A stretch of 6,477 nt of DNA from Alphaproteobacteria bacterium. Its GTDB lineage: Bacteria > Pseudomonadota > Alphaproteobacteria > CACIAM-22H2. The notes under the pieces were generated by a model. The model saw only the letters and a program-made list of their open reading frames with translations, had not been told where the DNA came from and did not search any database. Positions 1 through 5,139 of this stretch are shown piece by piece. Position 1 is the first letter of the stretch. Each line of letters begins with the position of its first letter. Position numbers and translations under genes: made by a program. The stretch covers positions 1-6,477 of the forward strand of contig CANMWW010000138.1 in NCBI GenBank assembly GCA_947500965.1, in the 5' to 3' direction.

Positions 1-526
1 CCAGTCCATGACCGGCGCGATGATCGCCGCGCATGGCGAGGAGAAGGCGGAGGCCTGGTGCCGTGGCCTGGTCGCCAACCTCGCGCGGCCGCCGCGGGGC
101 GGCGACACGGACCAGATCAGGGCGGTCGCGGCCGGCGAGGCCGATGTCGGCGTGTGCAACAGCTACTACCTCGCCAACCTGCTGCGCTCGCGCAGCGAGG
201 CGGACCGCGCCATGGCCGCGAGGGTCGCCGCCGTCTTCCCGAACCAGGCGGATCGCGGGACGCACGTGAACATCTCCGGCGGCGGCGTCGCGGCGCATGC
301 CCGCAACCGCGAGGCCGCGGTGCTCTTCCTCGAGTACCTCGTGGGCCCGCAGGCCCAGGCCTATTTCGCGGACGGCAACGCCGAGTACCCGGTGGTCGAG
401 GGCGTCAGGCCCTCCGCGGCGCTCGCCGAATTGGGGACGTTCCGCGAGGACCGGCTCGACGCGCGCGTCTACGCCGCCAACAACGCGCGCGCCCTGCAGG
501 TGATGGACCGCGCCGGCTGGAAGTGA
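1..526 (+). CDS. fbpA: Fe(III) ABC transporter substrate-binding protein, FbpA/FutA family (5' partial)
   Basis: This is the C-terminal half of a periplasmic ferric-iron-binding protein that would deliver Fe(III) to an FbpB-type permease. The reading frame is open from base 2 to the TGA at 524-526 and encodes about 174 residues. Family members run to roughly 340 residues, so the signal peptide and first lobe lie outside the window. The ATG at base 8 is internal: the two codons before it (Gln, Ser) continue the family sequence. Recognisable landmarks are the segment GEADVGVCNSYYLANL, whose paired tyrosines (about residues 55-56 here) match the Tyr-Tyr iron ligands of FbpA, then HVNISGGGV, and near the end YFADGNAEYPV. 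The gene converges on the phosphonate-type operon with a 20-base gap. The matching permease type occurs at the other end of the window on the opposite strand. The family call is firm; the symbol is by family only, since FutA and AfuA are near-equivalents. Confidence 0.9.
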   Translation, partial: QSMTGAMIAAHGEEKAEAWCRGLVANLARPPRGGDTDQIRAVAAGEADVGVCNSYYLANLLRSRSEADRAMAARVAAVFPNQADRGTHVNISGGGVAAHARNREAAVLFLEYLVGPQAQAYFADGNAEYPVVEGVRPSAALAELGTFREDRLDARVYAANNARALQVMDRAGWK

Positions 527-527
527 G

Positions 528-541
528 GCGCGCCGACGCGC
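528..541. terminator. possible GC hairpin between convergent genes
   Basis: GCGCG and CGCGC can pair as a 5-bp stem around the loop CCGA, in the 20-base gap between the stop codons of the iron-binding protein gene (526) and phnE2 (547). A bidirectional terminator would be expected here. The stem is short, there is no T-run on either side, and such palindromes arise easily in GC-rich DNA, so this is only a candidate. Confidence 0.2.
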
Positions 542-546
542 GCGGG

Positions 547-1350
547 TCAGATGATCCGGCTGCGGATCGCCGAGGTGGCGACCTCGGTCGCGACGACGAC
601 GGCGAAGATCACCAGCAGGCAGAGACCGACCTGGTCCCAGTAGAGGTTGTTGAGCGCGGTATCGAGCGCGACGCCGATGCCGCCAGCGCCGACGAGGCCG
701 AGCACCGCGGATTCGCGGATGTTGATGTCCCAGCGGAACAGCGCCACCGACCAGAAGCTCGGCTCGACCTGCGGCCAGTAGCCCTTGAGCAGGATCGCGC
801 CGCGCGGGGCGCCTGCCGCGGCGAGCGCCTCGAGCGGGCCGCGCGGCATCTCCTCCAGCGCCTCGGCGAGCAGCTTGCCGACGAAGCCGATCGAGCGGAA
901 GGCGATGGCGAGCGTTCCGGCCAGCGCGCCGGGGCCGAAGATGGCGACGAAGAGCAGCGCCCAGATCAGCGAGTTCACCGAGCGCGACGACACGAGGATG
1001 AACTTCGCGACGAGGTTGAGCGTCGCCGACGGCGTGATGTTGCGCGCCGCCAGCAGCGCCACCGGCACCGAGAGGGCCAGCGCGATGATCGTGCCCAGCG
1101 TCGCGGTGTGGAAGGTCTCGACCAGCGCCTCGGCGACCATCTCGCCCCAGAAGGACCAGTCGATCGGCCACATGCGGCGGAAGAGGTCCGCCGTCTGCTC
1201 GGGCGCGTCGTAGAGGAACTCGGGGATGACCTCGATCGTGCGCAGCGACCACACAACCGCGACGGCGGCGAGGACGTAGGTCAGCGCGCGCCCGATGCGC
1301 TGCGCCGGCGTGAAGCGCCGCCAGCGGCGCATGCGCTCCGCCTCGCTCAC
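547..1350 (-). CDS. phnE: phosphonate/phosphite ABC transporter permease PhnE (second copy)
   Basis: This inner-membrane permease of the PhnE family is 267 residues long, the usual size. Residues 22-37 form the first membrane segment, and further hydrophobic stretches lie at about 82-103, 126-150 and 241-258. The cytoplasmic EAA-type coupling loop that docks on the ATPase begins at Glu174 (EALAAAGAPRG) and reaches YWPQ at 191-194. The PhnE hallmark RESAVLGLVGAGGIG is at 212-226. The chosen start is the GTG at 1350-1348, which overlaps the previous stop as GTGA and has AAGG seven bases upstream. An ATG at 1332 is an alternative that would remove six residues. This is the last gene of the operon. 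It is only moderately similar to the preceding phnE, so the two probably form a heterodimeric channel rather than being a recent duplication. The family is certain; the exact substrate is not. Confidence 0.93.
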   Translation of the reverse strand: MSEAERMRRWRRFTPAQRIGRALTYVLAAVAVVWSLRTIEVIPEFLYDAPEQTADLFRRMWPIDWSFWGEMVAEALVETFHTATLGTIIALALSVPVALLAARNITPSATLNLVAKFILVSSRSVNSLIWALLFVAIFGPGALAGTLAIAFRSIGFVGKLLAEALEEMPRGPLEALAAAGAPRGAILLKGYWPQVEPSFWSVALFRWDINIRESAVLGLVGAGGIGVALDTALNNLYWDQVGLCLLVIFAVVVATEVATSAIRSRII

Positions 1351-2147
1351 TGGAAGGCCTTGCGCAGCTGCGCCGAGACGACCTCGGCGACCATGATGAC
1401 CGCGATGATCGCGAGCAGGATCGTGAGCACGAAGTCGTAGTCGAAGCGCTGGTAGGCGGTGAACAGCGTCGCCCCGATCCCGCCGCCGCCGACGATGCCG
1501 ACCATCGTCGAGTTCCGGAGGTTGGAATCGAGCTGGTAGACGCAGAAGCCGATGAAGCGCGCGATCACCTGCGGGAAGACGCCCATGACCAGCACGTTGA
1601 AGAACCCGGCACCCGTGGCGCGCACGGCCTCGACCTGCCTGAGGCTCATCTCCTCGATCGCCTCGGCGAAGAGCTTCGAGATGAAGCCCATCGACGCGAC
1701 GACGAGCGCGAGCACGCCGGCGAGCGCGCCGAAGCCCACGGCCTTCACGAACAGGATCGCGGTGATCACGGGATGGAAGGAGCGGCACAGCGCGATCACG
1801 CCGCGCGCGGTCCACGACACCCAGCCCGGCATGAGGTTGCGCGCGGCGAGCAGGCCGAGCGGCAGCGACAGCACGATGCCTGCCGCCGTCGACAGCACGG
1901 CGATCTGCATGCTCTCCAGCATCCCGACCTTGAGCAGGTCGAGCTTCTGCGCCGAGAAGTCCGGCGGGAACATGCGGCCCAGGAACCTCGCCCCGTTGTC
2001 GAGGCCGCGCACGAACCTGTCCCAGCTGACGTCGAGGATGCCGCAGGCATAGAGGACGTAGAGCGCCAGCGCCGTCCACAGCGCGCGCGCGGTCCAGTTC
2101 GCCGGGAAGGGCGTGCGTGCGGTGGCGGCGCTCACGAGTCGATCCAT
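1347..2147 (-). CDS. phnE: phosphonate/phosphite ABC transporter permease PhnE (first copy)
   Basis: This is a PhnE-family inner-membrane permease of 266 residues. Hydrophobic segments lie near residues 22-37, 82-103, 126-155, 185-200 and 239-258. The EAA-type loop runs from Glu173 (EAVRATGAGFF) to FPQ at 191-193, and the family signature STMVGIVGGGGIG is at 213-225. It would pair with the downstream PhnE to form the channel and contact PhnC through the EAA loop. Two starts are possible. The ATG at 2147 overlaps phnC by 16 bases, but its GAGGG lies directly against the start with no spacing. The GTG at 2135 overlaps phnC as GTGA, the same arrangement as the next gene, and has a GGA seven bases upstream. 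The GTG start would remove four residues and may be the real one. The sequence alone does not settle it, and either product is complete. Confidence 0.93.
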   Translation of the reverse strand: MDRLVSAATARTPFPANWTARALWTALALYVLYACGILDVSWDRFVRGLDNGARFLGRMFPPDFSAQKLDLLKVGMLESMQIAVLSTAAGIVLSLPLGLLAARNLMPGWVSWTARGVIALCRSFHPVITAILFVKAVGFGALAGVLALVVASMGFISKLFAEAIEEMSLRQVEAVRATGAGFFNVLVMGVFPQVIARFIGFCVYQLDSNLRNSTMVGIVGGGGIGATLFTAYQRFDYDFVLTILLAIIAVIMVAEVVSAQLRKAFQ

Positions 2148-2893
2148 CCCTCGCCGCCGTAGATCGCCAGAAGGTCGCTCTCGCGCAGCTCCGAGGGCGC
2201 GCCGTCGAAGACGATCGCGCCCTGCGACATGCCGACGATGCGCTCGGCGAAGCGCTTGGCGAGCTCGACGTTGTGGATGTTGACGACCACGGGGATGCCG
2301 CGCTCGCGCGCCAGCCGCGCGAGCAGCTCCATGATCTCGACCGAGGTCTTGGGGTCGAGCGACGAGGTCGGCTCGTCGGCGAGCACGAGCTCCGGGTCCT
2401 GCATGATGGCGCGCGCGATGCCGACGCGCTGGCGCTGGCCGCCGGAGAGCGCGTCGGCGCGGCGCGTCGCGAAGTCGCCGAGGCCGACCGCGTCGAGCAG
2501 CTCGAAGGCGCGCGCCACGTCATGCGGCGGGAAGCGCCGGAGCCAGGCGCGCCAGACCGGCACGTAGCCGAGCCGGCCGCAGAGCAGGTTCTCGATGACC
2601 GAGAGCCGCTCCACGAGGTTGTATTCCTGGAACACCATGCCGATGCGCCTGCGCGCCTCGCGCAGCGCGCGGCCCTTGAGCCGCGCGAGGTCCTGCCCGC
2701 CGAACAGGATCTCGCCGGCGGTCGGGTCGACCAGCCGGTTGATGCAGCGGATCAGCGTCGACTTGCCCGTGCCCGAAGGGCCGATGATCGCCGTCATCCC
2801 CGTCCCGCCGACCTCCAGCGAGACGTCGCGCAGAACCGGGACGCCCGCCCGGTACTCCTTGCGCAGGTTGCGTATGGCGAGGGCCGCGCTCAT
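2132..2893 (-). CDS. phnC: phosphonate/phosphite ABC transporter ATP-binding protein PhnC
   Basis: This cytoplasmic ATPase powers the importer. It is 253 residues long, normal for PhnC. All nucleotide-binding motifs are intact: Walker A GPSGTGKST at 38-46, Q-loop Gln89 in MVFQEYNLVERLSVIENLL, signature LSGGQRQR at 149-156, Walker B LVLADEP at 169-175 with catalytic Glu174, D-loop SSLDP at 177-181, and switch His207. The stretch EYNLVERLSVIENLLCGRLG is typical of PhnC rather than other ABC ATPases. The ATG at 2893 overlaps the stop of the upstream binding-protein gene as ATGA, which implies translational coupling. The frame is open further upstream, but that part is a shadow of the binding-protein gene. 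It sits between the binding-protein pair and the permease pair, the usual order C-E-E after D. Nothing in it looks degraded. Confidence 0.95.
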   Translation of the reverse strand: MSAALAIRNLRKEYRAGVPVLRDVSLEVGGTGMTAIIGPSGTGKSTLIRCINRLVDPTAGEILFGGQDLARLKGRALREARRRIGMVFQEYNLVERLSVIENLLCGRLGYVPVWRAWLRRFPPHDVARAFELLDAVGLGDFATRRADALSGGQRQRVGIARAIMQDPELVLADEPTSSLDPKTSVEIMELLARLARERGIPVVVNIHNVELAKRFAERIVGMSQGAIVFDGAPSELRESDLLAIYGGEGWIDS

Positions 2894-3945
2894 TGCTTCG
2901 GGGGCGTCTGCTGCTGCTGTTGCTGCTGCTGGGCGCGGCGCGCGGCCTCGTCGGCCTCGCGCTTCGCCACGGCGTCGTAGGCGGCGCGGTTGTAGGGCGT
3001 GCCCGACCTCTCGGCGACGTCGCGGATGGGCTTCCACGTCTCCCTGTACGTCATCGGCAGGAAGCGGTCCTCTCCCTGGTATTCCTTCTTGATCTCGTCC
3101 GTGAAGGCGAAGTTCAGGAAGCAGTCCCGGATCCGCGCCTGCAGATCCGGCCTGAGGTCGTGCGCCATCGAGTAGGACGAGGTCGGGAAGACGTCGCTGC
3201 GCCAGATGATGCGGAACTGCTCGGCCTTCGCCTGGCCGCGCGCGGTCATGCGGTCGAAGATGTCCGAGGCGACGGGCGCCATGTCGTAGTCGCCCAGCGA
3301 CACGCCGATGATCGACTTGTCATGGCCACCGGACATCAGCGGCCTGTAGTCCTCGTCGGGCCTGAGGCCGTTCTCCGGGAACATCACGCGCGGCGCGAGG
3401 TTGCCGGAGTTCGAGGACGGCGACACGTGCGCGACCTTGCGCCCCTTGAGGTCGGCGAGGCTGTTGAACGCCGAGTCCGACTTCACGATCGCGTAGAGCC
3501 GGTAGCCGGCAGGGCCGCGCTCCGAGCCGACCACGACGAAGGGCACGGCCCCGGCGAGGTTGACCGCGAAGCCGACCGCGCCGGTGGCGAGCAGCGCGAT
3601 GTGCAGGCGCCCGGCGCGGAAGGCCTCGATCTGCGCGGTGTTGGACTGCACCGGGAAATAGGCCATGCGCTTGCCGGTGCAGCGGCCGAGATGCTCCATC
3701 AGCGGCCCGTAGACATGCTGGTAGACCGCCGGGTTCTCGGTCGGCGAATAGGCGAAGATCAGCGTCGAGGGATCCTTCTGCCGCGCCGGGTCGCGCGGCA
3801 CGTCGGCGACGAGGTCGCCATCGGCGTCGCAGTAGAGCGTGTCGAGCTGGCCGCGGTTGGGGCAGGCATCCTGCGCCGACGCCGCGGAGGCGGCGCCGAG
3901 CAGGGCGAGCGCGGCGAGGGCCACTCGGCGGGCGAGGCGGGTCAT
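2890..3945 (-). CDS. phnD: PhnD-like phosphate/phosphite/phosphonate-binding protein (second of tandem pair)
   Basis: This is a periplasmic binding protein of 351 residues. A Sec signal peptide (MTRLARRV, hydrophobic core, then ASA before Gln25) suggests export with cleavage near residue 24. A segment with Cys28, Cys39 and DADGDLVAD (40-48) follows. The two-lobed PhnD fold begins near residue 61. The phosphorus-binding loop is SPSSNSGNLAP (176-186), and His208 in MSGGHDKS matches the ligand histidine of E. coli PhnD. Compared with my recollection of E. coli PhnD, the residues that hold the amino group of 2-aminoethylphosphonate are altered: Glu177 becomes Asp228, Asp205 becomes Ser256 and Tyr47 becomes Asn102. 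The ligand may therefore be a different phosphonate, phosphite or related anion. The C terminus is a charged Ala-rich helix ending in eight glutamines (339-346) and TPPKQ. The start at 3945 has an AAGGGAG ribosome site. The gene lies 29 bases downstream of its paralogue. Confidence 0.9.
   Translation of the reverse strand: MTRLARRVALAALALLGAASAASAQDACPNRGQLDTLYCDADGDLVADVPRDPARQKDPSTLIFAYSPTENPAVYQHVYGPLMEHLGRCTGKRMAYFPVQSNTAQIEAFRAGRLHIALLATGAVGFAVNLAGAVPFVVVGSERGPAGYRLYAIVKSDSAFNSLADLKGRKVAHVSPSSNSGNLAPRVMFPENGLRPDEDYRPLMSGGHDKSIIGVSLGDYDMAPVASDIFDRMTARGQAKAEQFRIIWRSDVFPTSSYSMAHDLRPDLQARIRDCFLNFAFTDEIKKEYQGEDRFLPMTYRETWKPIRDVAERSGTPYNRAAYDAVAKREADEAARRAQQQQQQQQTPPKQ
2908..2931. repeat. interrupted CAG trinucleotide repeat (8 units) encoding polyglutamine
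   Basis: On the minus strand the eight codons read CAG x3, CAA, CAG x4 and encode Gln339-346 of the second PhnD-like protein. The run ends 15 bases before the stop codon. Such a repeat can change length by replication slippage in whole codons without a frameshift. Confidence 0.9.
3788..3849. repeat. 62-base exact direct repeat, copy in second phnD-like gene
   Basis: This stretch is identical base for base to 4879-4940 in the paralogous gene (offset 1091). It encodes about residues 33-53, including the DADGDLVAD segment. Identity breaks at 3850 and 3859 on the right and at 3787 on the left. It reflects gene duplication with strong conservation or later conversion. Confidence 0.9.
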
Positions 3946-3950
3946 GGCGG

Positions 3951-3959
3951 TTCTCCCTT
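3951..3959 (-). promoter_or_regulatory. ribosome-binding site of second phnD-like gene
   Basis: On the minus strand AAGGGAGAA lies in the 29-base spacer between the two binding-protein genes. The purine-rich core sits about eight bases before the ATG at 3945. It supports that start over any upstream continuation of the open frame and allows independent initiation rather than coupling to the first paralogue. Confidence 0.75.
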
Positions 3960-3974
3960 CGCGTGGCGCCGGCG

Positions 3975-5033
3975 TCACTTGGCCGGCGCGGGCTGCTGCT
4001 GTTGCTGCTGTTGCTGCTGCTGGGCGCGGCGCGCGGCGGCCTCGGCCTCGCGCTTCGACTCCTGCTCGTAGGCGGCCTTGTTGTAGGGCGTGCCGGACTT
4101 CTCGGCGACCTCGCGCACCACCGCCCAGTCCTTCTGGTAGCCGATGGGGAAGAACCGGTCGTCGCCGTTGAACTCCTTCTGCATCTCGGCCGGGAAGCGG
4201 AAGTCGTAGAAGCACTGCCTCAGCCTGGCCGCGAGCTCGGGCTTGAGGTCGTGGGCATGGGCGAAGGACGAGGTCGGGAAGACCGGGCTGCGATAGACCT
4301 CGCGGAACTCCGCGGCCTTGATCGTGCCGCGCGTGGCCATGCGCTCGAACACGTCGGAGGCGACGGCGGCCATGTCGTAGTCGCCCGAGGCGACGCCGAG
4401 GATCGACTTGTCGTGCCCGCCGGACATCAGCGGCCTGTAGTCCGTGTCCGGGCGCAGCCCCTGCTCGGGGAAGAGCACGCGCGGCGCGAGGTTGCCGGAA
4501 TTGGAGGACGGCGAGGTATGCGCGACCTTGCGGTCCTTGAGGTCCGCGAGCTTCTGGAACGGGCTCGAGGCCTTGACCAGCGCGACGAGGTTGTAGCCGC
4601 GCACCGAATCCGCCGTGCCCTTGGCCGCGAAGGGGACCGCGCCCGCCATGTTCACGGCGAAGCCGGTCGGCCCCGTGGAGAAGCCCGCGAAGTGCAGGCG
4701 GCCCGAGCGCATCGCCTCGATCTCCGCCGAGTTCGACTGCACCGGGTAGTAGACGATGCGCTTGCCGACGCACTGCGCGAGGTGGTCGGTGAAGGGCTTG
4801 AAGATGTTCGCGTAGATCGCCGGGTCCTCGACGGGGCTGTAGGCCCAGACGAGGGTCGCGGGGTCGCGCTGCCTGGCGGGGTCGCGCGGCACGTCGGCGA
4901 CGAGGTCGCCATCGGCGTCGCAGTAGAGCGTGTCGAGCTGCCCGCGGTTCGGGCAGCTGTCCTGCGCGGCGGCGAGGCCGGGCACGGCGAGGAAGAGGGC
5001 GGCGGCGACGGTTCCGGCGCGGACGAGGCTCAT
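3975..5033 (-). CDS. phnD: PhnD-like phosphate/phosphite/phosphonate-binding protein (first of tandem pair)
   Basis: This 352-residue periplasmic binding protein is the first gene of the operon. The signal peptide (MSLVRAGTV, core AALFLAVPGL, AAA before Gln24) places the mature N terminus near residue 24. Cys27, Cys38 and the acidic run DADGDLVAD (39-47) follow. The ligand loop is SPSSNSGNLAP (174-184), with His207 in MSGGHDKS, Tyr147, Asp227 and Ser255 at other pocket positions. Relative to E. coli PhnD, Tyr47 is replaced by Asn101, Glu177 by Asp and Asp205 by Ser, as in the neighbouring paralogue. The two proteins share most of their sequence but differ in the first-lobe loop (GFSTGPTG here, LLATGAVG there). 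The C terminus is an Ala/Arg/Glu helix, ten glutamines (338-347) and PAPAK. The start at 5033 is fixed by AGGAGG nine bases upstream and by the signal peptide directly after it. The frame stays open to 5117, but that extension would bury the signal peptide. Confidence 0.92.
   Translation of the reverse strand: MSLVRAGTVAAALFLAVPGLAAAQDSCPNRGQLDTLYCDADGDLVADVPRDPARQRDPATLVWAYSPVEDPAIYANIFKPFTDHLAQCVGKRIVYYPVQSNSAEIEAMRSGRLHFAGFSTGPTGFAVNMAGAVPFAAKGTADSVRGYNLVALVKASSPFQKLADLKDRKVAHTSPSSNSGNLAPRVLFPEQGLRPDTDYRPLMSGGHDKSILGVASGDYDMAAVASDVFERMATRGTIKAAEFREVYRSPVFPTSSFAHAHDLKPELAARLRQCFYDFRFPAEMQKEFNGDDRFFPIGYQKDWAVVREVAEKSGTPYNKAAYEQESKREAEAAARRAQQQQQQQQQQPAPAK
3993..4022. repeat. interrupted CAG trinucleotide repeat (10 units) encoding polyglutamine
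   Basis: The minus-strand codons read CAG x3, CAA, CAG x2, CAA, CAG x3 and encode Gln338-347 of the first PhnD-like protein. Compared with the tract at 2908-2931 it has one extra CAA-containing unit pair (six bases). That pattern fits slippage of a shared ancestral tract after duplication. Confidence 0.9.
4879..4940. repeat. 62-base exact direct repeat, copy in first phnD-like gene
   Basis: Identical to 3788-3849. It encodes about residues 32-52 of the first PhnD-like protein. Codon choice is identical throughout, whereas other conserved blocks of the pair, such as the one encoding SPSSNSGNLAP, contain synonymous differences. Confidence 0.9.
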
Positions 5034-5042
5034 GGCGGCTAT

Positions 5043-5048
5043 CCTCCT
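5043..5048 (-). promoter_or_regulatory. Shine-Dalgarno site of first phnD-like gene
   Basis: On the minus strand AGGAGG is followed by ATAGCCGCC and the ATG at 5033. This full-consensus site at nine bases decides the start codon against the longer open frame that begins at 5117. It also suggests strong translation of the lead gene of the operon. Confidence 0.85.
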
Positions 5049-5121
5049 GTGCGGGGTGGCGCTTCCCGGGGGGACCGGAGCGCGTTCATGTTCGCGCGAC
5101 ACTTGCAGCATCGCCACGCGA

Positions 5122-5139
5122 TTGTCACCAGAGTTTCAC
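5122..5139 (+). promoter_or_regulatory. possible Pho-box-like direct repeat upstream of the phn operon
   Basis: TTGTCAC and GTTTCAC occur as direct repeats with a four-base spacer, the 11-base period of a PhoB site (consensus CTGTCAT, N4, CTGTCAT). The matches are 5 of 7 and 4 of 7, so it is weak. It lies 89-106 bases upstream of the first phnD-like start and overlaps the stop codon of the iron permease gene. The repeats read on the + strand, opposite to the operon. The minus strand of the left half gives GTGACA, which could instead be a -35 hexamer, but I find no convincing -10 at the right distance. The rest of the 5034-5135 gap shows only the ribosome site. Confidence 0.25.

Noticed and set aside
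58..1440. Long + strand open frame of 460 codons
   Set aside because: It lies antisense to phnE2 and overlaps the iron-binding protein gene. The product is Arg/Ala/Asp-rich low-complexity sequence typical of GC-rich shadow frames, with no family resemblance.
1347..2147. The two phnE genes considered as a recent tandem duplication
   Set aside because: They share only family-level motifs (EAA loop and G-x-GGIG) with low identity elsewhere, so they are an old heterodimeric pair.
2117..2980. Long + strand open frame over phnC
   Set aside because: It is antisense to an intact PhnC with all ABC motifs. Its product is compositionally biased and matches nothing recognisable.
2908..4022. CTG/TTG tracts considered as a CRISPR-like or regulatory repeat array
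   Set aside because: There are no spacer-repeat units. The tracts are in frame, code for glutamine, and lie at the same place at the ends of paralogous genes.
2893..4071. Long + strand open frame with leucine runs over the second phnD-like gene
   Set aside because: The leucine runs are the CTG complement of the CAG glutamine tracts. The real gene on the minus strand has a signal peptide, ribosome site and PhnD motifs.
3946..4773. Upstream extension of the second phnD-like frame to 4773, as a possible fusion protein
   Set aside because: The extension reads across the first paralogue in a wrong frame with biased composition. The ATG at 3945 has its own ribosome site and is followed at once by a signal peptide.
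5034..5117. Upstream extension of the first phnD-like frame by 28 codons to a GTG at 5117
   Set aside because: It would put a charged leader before the signal peptide and ignore the AGGAGG site at 5043-5048 that serves the ATG at 5033.
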